Below, piece by piece: positions 39,607 through 50,830 of a stretch of 64,000 bases of DNA (within the stretch, counting starts at the first letter, position 1; every line of letters starts with the position of its first letter). The translations under genes were made by a program, and so were the position numbers. The DNA comes from Diphasiastrum complanatum (taxonomy: Eukaryota; Streptophyta; Lycopodiopsida; Lycopodiales; Lycopodiaceae): contig CM055097.1 in assembly GCA_029204225.1 (NCBI GenBank), positions 4,372,620-4,436,619 of the forward strand, in the 5' to 3' direction. The notes below the pieces were generated by a model. It did not search any database and had not been told where the DNA came from. It saw only the letters and a list, made by a program, of their open reading frames with translations.

Positions 39607-42050
39607 TTAATTTGATTCTATGTCCATCTCATATGTATTTCTCAAGATATCTTGATTTCTAGTGTGTAGAATGTCGTTTTTGTTGTTGATCTTGCACCCA
39701 CACTTCTTGTCCTTAGGAAGTTCCACCAATCTCCATGTATTGTTCTTCATAAGAGCTTGATACTCAAGATCCATTACTTGGATCCACTCCTCTTTCTGCC
39801 TTGCTTCATCTACACATGTAGGTTCATCAAAAGAGGTTAGGAAAGCATATTTTGTATCACCAACAACTTGCTTACCCTTTTCATCATAAGTGAGCCTCAA
39901 AGGTTGTTGCCTTTGCCTTGATCCTCCTTGGCTTTTGACTTGAAGAAGGCTGTTCAACATCAACATCCAAACAATCATCAACATTGTCCGTACAATACCC
40001 ACTTTCTTAGTTGAAGGAATATAAACTTTGTAAGCCATGTTCAAGTCACTATAACCAGCAAATATACCTTCTTTTGAAGATGGATCCTCCTTTCATCAAG
40101 AGTAATGTTGATATAGCAAATGCATTTTAAAGTTTTGAAAAATTTGACACTTGGCCTCCTACCATATAACATCTCAAAAGGTGTCTTTCCATCCAATACC
40201 ACACTCGGCCACCTATTGCATAGAAAATTTGCACACAAAAATGCTTCACCCCAAAAGGTTTTAGGAAGATTTTTCCCTAACCTCATTTCTTTGGCTCCTT
40301 CACATAAGATTTGATTCTTCTTCTCAGCCACTCCATTTTGTTGTGGTGTCCTTGGACTTGTGTTCTCCCTCTTGATCCCATTTGCATCACAGTATTCTTT
40401 GAACTTGGTAGAAATGTACTCACCACTATTGTCATTGCTCAAGTACTTGGTCTTGGTAGATAATTAGACCTCCCTTGCAATCTTGAACTTGACAAAGACA
40501 TCAAACACCTCATATTTGTCTTTAGTAGATACACCCAACAAAATCTACTAAAATCATCAATAATGTCACATATATCTTAGCACCACCATTGCTAACTGTA
40601 GTAACTCAATGAATATCCGAATGAACAAGTTGAAAAGGCTTACTTGATCTTGATCTAGATCTCTTGTAAGGTAACCTATGTGACTTTGATAAAACACATT
40701 GTTCACAAACATGATTCATGCTAGTTAGAGATTTGGGAAGACCAAAATTTTTTTGCCTCTTTGCCACCACCTCCAATGACTTGTAGTTGAGATGCCCCAA
40801 TCTCTTGTGCCATACCTCTTGCATTGACAATTTCTCCTTTTCCATACATCCAAATTGGTTAGCAACAACACAAGCATCAAGTTTGAACAACTTACCTTGC
40901 CTCTTCCCTTTTGCAATCAATTCACTTTTCTTTTTGATCAAACAGACATCACCATCAAACTCCACCTTGAAAACGTTGTCAGACATTTAACTCACACTAA
41001 GAAGATTCTTAGTGATAGATGGAATAAACAAAACATCCTTTAAATTCACATCCCTATTGGGAGAGAGATATAAATCATTGCAATCCCTTTGATTTCACAC
41101 TCACCATGTAGATCACCTTCTTGTCACCTTCAAATGCCATCAATGATGAATAATACTCCTTATGAAATTTCATATGTGATATAGCTCCACTATCAATCCA
41201 TCAATGATCAATATCTCCATGATTAGCCAACAAGCATGATGACATAACAAAAGCATCATTTGAAATTTGTTCATCAACACCATCTTCATCAAGAGTTAGA
41301 TTGATTTTCTTCTCACCTTGATCTCTTGGCAAAATGTCCTTTGACTCCACAATAGAAACATTTTAGCTTAGATCTATCTTTCTTCTTGCCAGCAAAAGTA
41401 GAAGGATCACCTTGATCTTGCCCTTTTGACCATTTGCCTTTGCCCTTGTCCTTGAACTTGCCTTTTGAGAACATAGCTTTCTCCTCTCCAACCTGAGATG
41501 TAGAAGATGATCCTCATCTTGCTTGGAGTCTAAACTCTTTAGCCACCAAGACCTCTTGCAAGTTCTCCATACTTGGCAATGTCTTTTGAATAGAAAAACT
41601 TTGCACCAAGTTAGCGTGATCATCCACTAAGCCATTCAGAACAACTTGAACAAGCTCTACATCCTTAATGCTTTCACCAATACATTTTTCATATTTCTTT
41701 TGAGTACTTTAAAAAATTTGCCTCCTTGGTGCTAGAACCCTAGATGTAGACTTGGACTCATAAATCTTCTTCAAGGTTTTCAAGCTTTACTATATGTTGT
41801 GCACTTACCAACTTCCTTGAGAAGTTCATTAGTCACATTCATCTTGACCACATGAAGAGCGTTCTTTGGCCTCCTATCATACCTCAATTGCTCTTGAGGT
41901 GTCAAAGGTCTCTCCTCCACACCTACTACAATATCCATCAACTCATTCATCTCTAGCAAAGACTCCATCCTCACCTTCCAAGTTGAATAGTTGCTTGAGG
42001 TTCATTGTTTTCCAACACGAAGCCACTTGAGGTTGCCATGTTGCAATGAT
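39607..42050 (-). pseudogene. copia element remnant: gag, integrase, start of RT
   Basis: Minus-strand pieces in the expected order. Gag: 41974-41780 (LLEMNELMDIVVGVEERPLT) and broken frames to 41363. Pre-integrase and zinc finger: 40986-40606 (VWHKRLGHLNYKSLEVVAKR, CEQCVLSKSHRLPYKR). Integrase core: 40442-40041 (NSGEYISTKFKEYC, SPRTPQQNGVAEKKN, FWGEAFLCANFL). Linker and RT start: 40044-39607 (ARQKEEWIQVMDLEYQALMK, NNTWRLVELPKDKK). Frames are broken by stops, and the element ends inside the first RT motif, so RT and RNase H are gone. The gag resembles that of the copy at 59.8-62.1 kb, probably the same family. Confidence 0.88.
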
Positions 42051-42231
42051 TGATCTTATTCTTTGAATATTGATCAACTATAGAACTGTTCATGATCCTG
42101 TAATTGTAAAATTAGAATAATACAAGATCATCAAACAACTATAGAAGGAAGTGAGTGATTAGAGACACACATCTAATCCAAGACATGAGATCACTGTAGA
42201 AGAATAGTACCGATCAGTTAGTATCTGACTC

Positions 42232-42428
<197 letters not shown>

Positions 42429-42861
42429 ATTTTGAATTATAGCAATTATTTGTTTTTGTAAGTAGGATCATGTGCTCAACACAACTGTTTTGTGATCTGA
42501 TCATTGTTATCACAACATCTATTATATAGATTCGTTATTTTTCTACCATGTTGCATTCATGCTAAATGTTTGATTACCTCTCACTCTTCTCTCTGACTGT
42601 CACGAACATCAATAATAGAGAAATGCATGATTGTTTTAGACGCCTAATTATTTTGCAGTTCTTGATGGTTGTCTACGACACTTACACTCACATTTATTAT
42701 CAACATAAATTAGAACAACTCTATTCTTCGATTCTCTAGTAAATCAAAATTCTATAATCATTTTTTTTTCTTTGCTGGGATAATGACCTTATTCGCTATG
42801 ACCTAAACCCCATTGTGAATCCCATCACAGTCGTATCAGAGCTGATCAAATCCCAACACAA

Positions 42862-43810
42862 TGGTATCAAAGCCCCAGTTTAGATACACTAGAATCTTGA
42901 GATAATAATGATAATAAAAAAGAACCTAAATAGGTTCATATTTTTAGAGCTAGTTTATATTTTATTTGTGTACTATCTTTGTTCTTCGATCTTCATGGAA
43001 GGATCAACCTCGAAAATTCGATTGATCAATAAGTTCAACGGAGATAATTTTCACATGTGGAAATTCAAAATGAGAATGATACTGATCGAAAAGGAGCTAT
43101 GGGAATACGTAAATGGTTCAATAGCTAGACCGGCTAAACCAAAACTGCTACCCATATGGAAATCAAAAGATGGCAAAGCACTTGCCATTGTATCCTTAAA
43201 TCTGAAAGATACTCAAATAGCTCATGTATCAACTTGTTCCACTTCAAAAGAAGCATGGGATATTCTAACAAGGCATTTATGAAACATCAAATGTATCGAC
43301 TCGTCTCTTTTTTGAGAAATAAAGTCTTTACCTTCAAAATGAACAAAGGTACCTCAATCAGTGATCATCTGAATGAGTTTAAACATTTGTTGAATCAATT
43401 AGCTACAATAGGTTCGCCTATTTCTAAAGAAGACTCTAATATGTCTCTTCTTGCCAGTCTTTCTCCCTCCTACGACAATCTAGTTTTGCTTTTAAGCAAT
43501 AGTCCTACGCTATCACTCTAGAAGTTGACAAGAAGTTTATTGTAGGAAGAAGTAAGGAGAAAAAGCTTATCTACCTCGAGTAACAAGACAATGGCCTTGT
43601 ACTCCAATAATCAACAATCCAAAAAGAAGAAATTCAAGGATAAGAAGACAAAGGCTAAGCAGACAGATTCAACACAACACCAACAACACAGCTACCAAGA
43701 CCAAACTCTTCTGTAGATATTGCAAGAGAACCAGTCATGACATCAAAAACTATTGGATTCTCAAACATAATGAAGCAAAGAAGAAGATGCAACAACACCA
43801 AGAAGGAAGT
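42862..43810 (+). pseudogene. copia primer site and gag remnant
   Basis: A primer-site-like TGGTATCAAAGCCCC lies at 42862. Gag starts at ATG 42994 (MEGSTSKIRLINKFNGDNFH) with WKFKMRMILIEKELWEYV and IVSLNLKDTQIAHV. A frameshift at about 43282 leads to KGTSISDHLNEFKHLLNQLA and SLSPSYDNLVLLLS. A degenerate zinc knuckle (FCRYCKRTSHDIKNYW) follows near 43710. PR and IN are not present before the LTR-like repeat at 43989. Confidence 0.85.
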
Positions 43811-43988
43811 TAATAAGTGAGAGGGATTTGGCATCTTGCGTGTGTAAGTGTGTAAGTCCAACCCAATGATCACATAGTTATTTGATTAGTTAGAAGTTAA
43901 TAAAAGGACTTTAGGCCTTTTTGCAGAAATTAATGTCGCAAGGCCTAATAGGCAAGTTAGTGAATAAAAAGAATGCCCCCCAAATTTC

Positions 43989-44153
43989 TATTGGAAATTA
44001 AGCCCACAGTTGTCTCCTTGGTGAATGACTAATTTCTAATTCATGATTCTTCGTGCACGTTCATTGATCATTGATCTAGGGTCAGGTGAAACCAACTTTT
44101 GTTTTAAGTCTGCTCATCTGATAACTGTAGAAATCACAAACTTAGACAACCAA
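43989..44153 (+). repeat. Short copia LTR-like repeat, left copy
   Basis: About 165 bp starting TTGGAAATTAAGCCCAC and ending CTTAGACAACCAAT. It is repeated at 45480-45647 with roughly one difference per 12 bases. Confidence 0.75.
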
Positions 44154-44954
44154 TGGTGGCTAAAGGATTCACTCAAGTCCAAACAGTGGAGTATCAAAAA
44201 ATTTTCAGTCCTGTCATCAAGATGCAGTCAATTAGGACTTTGATTGCATTAGTAACCATAGAAGACCTTGAAATGCACCAAATGGATGTCAAGACAACAC
44301 TTCTCAATGACAACGTCGAAGAAGAGCTGTATACACTAGAAGGATTTGAAGTCAAAGGCCAAGAGCACAAAGTGTGCAAGCTGCACAAAGCAATCTACGG
44401 TATGAAACAGGTCGCAAGAGCATGGTTCGATAGAATCAACTCTTATCTCATTCAATTGGGATTTGTAAACAATTCAGTTGACTGTAATGTTTATTTAAAG
44501 CATATAGTCACCAATTCAGTTCACTACCAAGAATGATTTGTCAAAGAAATTTGACATGACTGATTTAGGAGCTCTCCATTCTTTGCTAGGAATTCACATT
44601 ACTAGAAATAGGCTTCAAAAGAAGATCTATCTTAGCCAGCAGACATATCTAAAAGGCATTTTAGAAAAATTTCATATGTCTGATTGCAAACCAATTGATA
44701 CTCCAATGGATCCAAGTATAGTATTGACTAAACCTACTTGTGCTGATTCTGATAGTAAAGTACTCGACATAGCAAAGTATCCTTATCATTCACTAATAGG
44801 ATCTTTGATGTATGCAATGCTGTGTACTAGACCAAATTTAGCATACATTGTTAGCACGTTAAGTCAATTCATGTCTAATCCTAGGATCTCTCATTGGAAA
44901 GCATTAAAGAAAGTGATGAGATATATTCAGGGAAGTTTAGATCACATTTTATGA
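44154..44954 (+). pseudogene. copia RT remnant lacking the YVDD box
   Basis: First frame (to 44536) has RT motifs AKGFTQVQTVEYQKIFSPV, MHQMDVKTTLLNDNVEEELY and KLHKAIYGMKQVARAW. The second, offset frame begins at KKFDMTDLGALHSLLGIHI and includes SLIGSLMYAMLCTRPNLAY. Between them, where the catalytic YVDD box should lie, there is a deletion and a stop. Integrase and protease are absent upstream. Confidence 0.88.
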
Positions 44955-45467
44955 TATGATGGAAATGCTATCGACCCACTCGTCCTGCGAGGCTACTCCG
45001 ACACAGATTGGAGAAAAACAGTCTCTACCAGAAAATCTACCTTTGGGTTCTGTTTCCATCTGGTAGGGGGACCGATTTCGTGGAACTCAAGGAAGCAAAA
45101 ATCAGTTGCGTTTTCTTTGACCGAGGCAGAGTACATCGCAATATGTCAAGCTTCAAAAGAATCTGTATAGATCAGGTTATTACTTCACGACTTACATCAC
45201 ACTCATTTCAATGCTACCACCATTCTGTGTGACAACTTGAGTTGTATTTCACTGTCACTGAATCCCAGATTTCATGGCAAATCCAGGCACATAGAAATCC
45301 AGTATCATTTCATTCGGGAGAAAGTTTTCTCAGGGCAAGTGATCCTTCAGTATTGCTCCACAAAAAAAATGGTCGCAGACATCTTCACCAAAGCGCTTCC
45401 CAGAATCAAGCATCAGAAATTCTTCAACATGCTGAACCTGACGAAGATAACAAGGCACCAACCGTGA
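44955..45467 (+). pseudogene. copia RNase H remnant
   Basis: Broken frames with TFGFCFHLVGGPISWNSRKQ (read across a frameshift), NPRFHGKSRHIEIQYHFIRE and KMVADIFTKALPRIKHQKF. It ends just before a CTTAAGGGGAC tract and the LTR at 45480. Confidence 0.8.
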
Positions 45468-45479
45468 CCTTAAGGGGAC

Positions 45480-45647
45480 TGTTGGAAATTAAGCCCACCG
45501 TTGTCTCCTTGGTGAATGACTAAAAGTTCTAATTCATGATTCTTCCTGCACGTTTATTGATCATTGATCTAGGGTTAGGTGAAACCAACTTTGGTTCTAC
45601 GTCTGCTCATCTGATACCTACCGGAATCACAAACTTAGACAACCAAT
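45480..45647 (+). repeat. Short copia LTR, right copy
   Basis: Starts TGTTGGAAATTAAGCCCACC after a polypurine tract and ends at the same ACAACCAAT as the left copy. This gives an LTR of about 168 bp. Confidence 0.72.
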
Positions 45648-45829
45648 TTTTTTGAAGAATGTCTATAATGGGCTTTCGGCTGATCTCCAACAAAGGGTAA
45701 CCAATCCTGTCATAATTTCAAGTTTAGATGTTAAGTTCAATAATTTGAAGTCATTGAAGACTTGGCCATCTTCAAGGACTTCCACAAAATTAACATTCAG
45801 AACAAGTCTGCAGAAATACATTACTTTCG

Positions 45830-46560
45830 CGACAGTCTGCAAAAGTACTCTAAGTGTCGCGACAGTCTGCAGAAATGAACTATGTTCGCCACAATGTCAC
45901 CTTTTTCGCATTTTTTCAAAATGCAAAACTTGCATAGTTCAAAAGTTTAACTGTTTTTAACACCTTCGGCTTTTTCGCATTTTTCCAAAAAATGTGAAGA
46001 GAGAGAAAATTCCCGAAGGTCATCTATTTTCATGAGTTAAATTGTTTTAAGGGCACCTTCGTCTTTTTAAGGGCCGAAGAGAGAGAAAATGCCGAAGGTC
46101 GTCTATTTTAAACGAGGAACGTTCCCAGCCACTTTTCAAAATTTGCGAAGTGAGAGAAAACCACTTTACGTAAAATGCGAAGTGAGAGAATTTGCGACAT
46201 CCTCGTCCGCGTCAACATTCCCTACGGGTTGACAGTATACACTATGTACAGTTGCCACGAAAGCCATATACTTCCAAGTACAACGACTTACCTAATTAGG
46301 TGACAAACATTTAATGTAGTTAATACATGGATGCAATCTATAAATAGATCATCCCAACATAGATTACTTGAGACGCTCCGTCCATGAGACATATGATTTT
46401 GAGCCTCCCAGTTATGCCGTCATTTTTTGTTATAATTGCTATTTGATTATGCTTTAGTGTAATATAGCAGCAGCATGCTTTTTGATCTGTGCATAACATC
46501 GAGTGAACCTTCGCCAGAGTAACCTTCGCCAATACGATTTTTGAGTTCTGAACTATCAGA
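45830..46560 (+). repeat. LTR-like sequence of a retroelement
   Basis: Contains repeated GCGACAGTCTGCA and TTTTCGCATTTTT blocks shared with the LTRs at 25.1-25.8 and 53.3-54.1 kb, and a TATA-like CTATAAATAG at about 46337. Borders are uncertain. It lies upstream of a Ty3 gag fragment. Confidence 0.42.
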
Positions 46561-46859
46561 TCTAGCCACTGTCAAATTTGTGAAGGATTTTGAACAGATT
46601 TGGTACTGATTATGAGAAATTCCTATTTTTAGAGTACCATTTGCTTGATCAAGATCTCTTATTCTGAAGTTAGAATCTGATTAATATCAAGTGACAGAAG
46701 TTTTTTTAGATCAGATCCGGGAATAGGAAAAACATCTAGATCCAATCTCATTATCCATCCCCTATTTTTTGAAGTGATTCGTGAGAACGACGGATTTAGA
46801 TTCTGATCCTGATATTTAAAAACCCCCATGTCCTATTATTTGAAGACCTCCTCGTTTGG

Positions 46860-47242
46860 AGTTGCCAAAGTACAATGGATAGACTGATCCAGTTAGATTC
46901 CTCAAAATCTTTACTGAATCATGTGAAGTCTATGGTGAAGTTAATCCAGAGGACGAACTTAAATTATTTCCTATGTCCTTAACTGGTGCGGCTCAAGATT
47001 GGTTTTATAATCAAGACTTGATGAAACGTTTAGATTGGGAAGTAGTAAAAGCTGCACTCATTAAGAGATTTAAGCCCATGAAGTTCTTGGACGATCCTTT
47101 CCTACTCTTAAGTAAAATCAAAATGGGAAAGAAGGAGAGAGTGCGCGATTATATTGAGAGGATCAAACATCTAAGATCCGAATGTGAACTAGATCTCATA
47201 AATAATGAAGTGATTATGTGGTTCTTAGCAGGTCTTCCGTAA
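46860..47242 (+). pseudogene. Ty3/gypsy gag fragment
   Basis: Encodes DPVRFLKIFTESCEVYGEVN, then MSLTGAAQDWFYNQDLMKRL and the gag-core end RVRDYIERIKHLRSECEL. One stop occurs near the start and a TAA follows LAGLP. No zinc knuckle or pol follows. Confidence 0.8.
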
Positions 47243-48029
47243 TGGATCAAGAAATGCAACACTAGTTGCATGCATACATCACCCTCTTCCAAAACTTTGG
47301 ATGTTATCATTATCCTCGCGAAAACCATTGCATGAACCTATTTTCCATTCGATTCCTCTTGCATGTCACTCTTTTTTACTTCTTTACTCTTGCCTGTATG
47401 CAAAATCAATGAGTATGTGTCTATTTTACATTGTTATGAATGTCAGATTTTGTGATTTGCAATTTTGAATCAAAGAAATATTGTCATATGTTTCCAATCA
47501 GATTTTGTACTCATTTCAAGGATTACCAAACCACAAGAAGTATTCGACAATGCTACATTGATGTATATGTAGTTGGCTTTTAATAATTGTTCTTGTATAA
47601 TAAAGTTTTTTTTTTGTGTGTTTTGAGAGAGGGGGTTTACCTCTCATCACTTCCATGTGGATTCTTGATGTGAACGAATTGATATAGCATTTTCATTATA
47701 TATTCATATACTTAATGACAATACTTTTGGAACCCAATTGATGTTAGTAAAACTTTAGTAAATCCCAAGAATACAATAGCTTGCAAGTAAAGTTCTAAGT
47801 TTTGCGTGAGTAAAGCTAGAAAGAACATTCACACCAACTCAGCTTTTTGAACATTGATTGACAGATACCCGTGCCATCATGGGAGGGCCAAAAATGACAT
47901 TGTGGCATACATTTGAAGGGCACAAGACAAAGTTATGACAAAAATGTTTTGTTTAGCAATAAAGGCGTATGCAACATGTGGTCTTGTCACCACTCTTGGC
48001 GGATTAGGAAAAAAAAAAACAGCTTACTG
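47243..48029. other. AT-rich intergenic DNA, 3' side of the GRAS gene
   Basis: No frame of interest. It would include the 3' UTR of the minus-strand GRAS gene. Confidence 0.4.
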
Positions 48030-50018
48030 TCACAAAATTTGTACGTTTTGAGATTGCCACACAGAGACTTCTACTAGTGGCGTGTCTCCCCAGCAGATTG
48101 CGACCTCATGCCCTCCACCCTCGATTCTGTAACCTTCTTTGAAAAAAGCCAGCAACAGTTTTGCTTGAGTTTGGTTACAATGGCTTATGCTTATGGGCTC
48201 CAACCCTGACTCTTGCAATACATTGCAGCTTGATCTTGCCCTGCCCACGTCCTCATCCTTTTCCTGCTGGCAGATGGTTGTAACCATGCTACAGATTCGA
48301 GGTGCTAAGAAGGTGGTCTCTACTGCTGCCCTTGCAAGATCATGTGCTGACAGGCTTGCTTCCACGGAATCGAATAAGGCACAGGAATGGTGTAAGATCT
48401 CGAAGAATCTTTCTGTGAAGTTTGTTGATGTACACTTGAGTGCCTCATCACTAATTGTCACCACTTTGATCTGCATCTTACTTATGGCTGAGACGAAGGC
48501 ATATATGGATTTTGGGTTTCGTGAAGTCATGTGCGGAAGTTGCAGCATGCAGTTAGCTACTAAGGCTCCTTCCTGATCGGCTTTGTCTAGTTTAAGAGAT
48601 CCCGTTTCTTCATCAAGTGTAACTATATCAAAGGAAAATGGAATGTGGAAAGTTTCTGCGATCTCGAATAGCCTTCTTCCTGTCAATTCGGCGGAAGAAG
48701 AGAGGGAATTGGGAGCCAGTTCCTGTTGCACGGCAGTGATTCGAAGGAAGGAAATACCATTAGATCTTGTTGCCAGAGATTCGATTAGTGGTGGCCACTG
48801 TAACCCTTCCATGATGTCAAAGTCAATAATGTGGACTACACTTTCATCCTCGACGGCCTCCAGGATTGCTTGATTAGCAGTCAAATGTGCGAATTTGTTG
48901 TATGGACACACCTCATGTAGCAACTGAAATGCACCACTAATCGTCTCTGAGCTTTGTGCAATGCTGTGATCAGGCAACTCGTGGTTTATAAGAGATCGCA
49001 AAGTTTGATAGAAATGTGATGCAACACGGTGGATCGTACTTTCCTTCGATGACAAAAGTTGCTCTATTCTTGTTAGTATAACTGCTGCAAGGTCTTCGTT
49101 GCCATTAGTTTCCGCCTCAGCGCATGCGGTTAGCAGATGCACGACGCGTACTGCATTGTAATCTTCCTCTGTCTGAGGATCATAACAGTGAAAAAAATCA
49201 GTCTCTTCACTAGATTCTGGAGTGGCAGGATGGCTGGCTTTTGATATTTGCAACTCCTCCCATGAATTGTTGTCTTCGGCTCTGCGTGCACCGTCTGCAT
49301 CGTAGGTCTCCGTCCTCACAAGACATTCTGCTTGCCTTTTGCTGTCAACTTGATCAAGTATCATAACCCCTTCGGAATCGTCCTCTGAGAGCTCCTCCCA
49401 TTCGGGATTCAAGCCTCGCGGACTCCTTTGGTTGCCACTGTTTGTATCTGGGCTTTGCGGCTCATTGATCTGCAACTCAGCGCTTGACGCAGAACTAACC
49501 AAGCACTGTCTTTCGCTAGTTTTGCTAGAAGAGACATCAAATTCCTGATTCTCTGTGCCCTGCTGCTCCAAAATATACTGAAGGATATGATGCACGTCGA
49601 CGTCTGATGCAGATCTCTCGATCAATTTTTGGTCTCCGATAGTCTCACCAGAAAATACGTCTGTCTCTTGGCAGTCCTCGATTTCTTGATCTAGTAGATA
49701 CGCCATAAGGCTGCTCAAAGTAGTTTTATCCTCATCCTTCAGCTCCCCGTTCTGCTTTGCTTCCGGAGCTAATCCATACTTTACCTCATCGGGTACCAGC
49801 TGGTTCTCCGCCTCGAGGGAGCTGCCCGAACAGTCCAGCCAATTGAGCCAAGATTCTTCTTGAACAGAATCTGCTGAGTTCAACTTCCTGCGTTTCGATC
49901 TATCCGAGTTGGAATCTGATTCTGCTTCTTCGGATTGGCTGAGAATCATGTCCTCAGCCCTATTCCAAGCTTCAAACTGGGTAAGTTGCCAATCAACACC
50001 AAATTCATGTATATCCAT
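48030..50018 (-). CDS. NSP2: GRAS transcription factor, NSP2-like
   Basis: Intronless, 662 codons from ATG 50018, the first ATG after an in-frame TAG and in good context (AAGATGG). The first 285 residues are acidic, Ser/Glu-rich and contain a basic SKRRKLN (about 41-47), a possible nuclear signal. The GRAS domain fills residues 287-662: leucine-rich region with VRVVHLLTACAEAE, the VHIID motif as VVHIIDFDIMEGLQWPPLIE near 395, RITAV, a PFYRE-like region with ANCMLQLPHM, an RVER-like TERFFEILHHSCALFDSVEA, and a SAW-like end HCNQTQAKLLLAFFKEGYRI. The IDFDIMEGLQW signature and the sequence around it match the NSP2 subfamily rather than DELLA, SCR or HAM. NSP2 partners NSP1, activates strigolactone-pathway genes such as D27, and serves root or thallus symbiosis with fungi; that role is inferred here. 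It is longer than typical NSP2 (about 500 residues) because of the N-terminal extension. No frameshift or stop is visible. Confidence 0.9.
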   Translation of the reverse strand: MDIHEFGVDWQLTQFEAWNRAEDMILSQSEEAESDSNSDRSKRRKLNSADSVQEESWLNWLDCSGSSLEAENQLVPDEVKYGLAPEAKQNGELKDEDKTTLSSLMAYLLDQEIEDCQETDVFSGETIGDQKLIERSASDVDVHHILQYILEQQGTENQEFDVSSSKTSERQCLVSSASSAELQINEPQSPDTNSGNQRSPRGLNPEWEELSEDDSEGVMILDQVDSKRQAECLVRTETYDADGARRAEDNNSWEELQISKASHPATPESSEETDFFHCYDPQTEEDYNAVRVVHLLTACAEAETNGNEDLAAVILTRIEQLLSSKESTIHRVASHFYQTLRSLINHELPDHSIAQSSETISGAFQLLHEVCPYNKFAHLTANQAILEAVEDESVVHIIDFDIMEGLQWPPLIESLATRSNGISFLRITAVQQELAPNSLSSSAELTGRRLFEIAETFHIPFSFDIVTLDEETGSLKLDKADQEGALVANCMLQLPHMTSRNPKSIYAFVSAISKMQIKVVTISDEALKCTSTNFTERFFEILHHSCALFDSVEASLSAHDLARAAVETTFLAPRICSMVTTICQQEKDEDVGRARSSCNVLQESGLEPISISHCNQTQAKLLLAFFKEGYRIEGGGHEVAICWGDTPLVEVSVWQSQNVQIL

Positions 50019-50300
50019 CTTACACAAATCCTAAATGGCGCAGGTACAGAAACAAGATCACTATGATCAGACTACTCAAGCTACCATGACAGTTCAGAAA
50101 TGAATCTTCTCAACCTGTCTATCTGTATGCCTATATTCAGCCAAAGATCATTGGCCAAAATTTGTATCACAAGAGCGGTGTAGTAGATGAAGCTGCAATA
50201 TCACTATGCCACCTTAGACAGAGTATGTGCAAAACACGATTCCTTTGCTCCTTGTATAGCAAACTCCACTATTTAGCCTTGTGATATTCCCAGCTTCCAT

Positions 50301-50324
50301 CCCCCCCCCCCCCCCCCCCCCCCC
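50301..50324. repeat. Run of 24 C upstream of the GRAS gene
   Basis: A homopolymer 283 bp upstream of the GRAS start; on the gene strand it is poly-G. Its length could vary or be an assembly guess. Confidence 0.95.
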
Positions 50325-50620
50325 AACGCTTTGGTGTGCTGAACAGAGGACTTCATTCTCGGTCAAGTTCAACCCACCCGCATGCCCTACCCCTGGGGGC
50401 CTGGACCCCAACTCTTCCCCACACAAAAGTGGGCCCAAGTTCACACACACCTGGCAAGTGTACAAAATTGGGGGAATGATTAAGTAGTGCACTTCATGGG
50501 CACCTGCACTGCTGGCCCCACTTCATCCAAGGGTGGTGGATGGAGTTAAGGGAGAAAAAATACATGTATCCCCTTGGATGGTGTGGGACTTGTGCACCAT
50601 AGACACTGCAGTGTCTCTCA

Positions 50621-50830
50621 GGTGCACCCAAAATTGGCAAAATTCAAGGATTTCATTAGGCCCTCTTAGGTGTGGTATAGATATTGGCAAAATTCGGCAC
50701 TGGAGTGCCTTTGAGGTGCACCCAAAATTGGCAAAATTCAAGGATTTCATTAGGCACTCTTAGGTGTGCTATAGATATTGGCAACATTCAAGGATTTCAT
50801 TAGGCCGGATTAGGTGTGGTATAGAGTGCT
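50621..50830. repeat. Tandem repeat, 94-bp period, 2.2 copies
   Basis: GGTGCACCCAAAATTGGCAA starts at 50621 and 50715, each followed by AATTCAAGGATTTCATTAGG and TTAGGTGTGGTATAGATATT-like sequence. A partial third copy follows at about 50778. Confidence 0.88.

Noticed and set aside
48187-48873. Plus-strand frames over the GRAS gene
   Set aside because: Shadows of the minus-strand GRAS coding sequence.
50214-50492. Frames with Gly or Pro runs upstream of the GRAS gene
   Set aside because: Produced by the C24 homopolymer; no other coding character.
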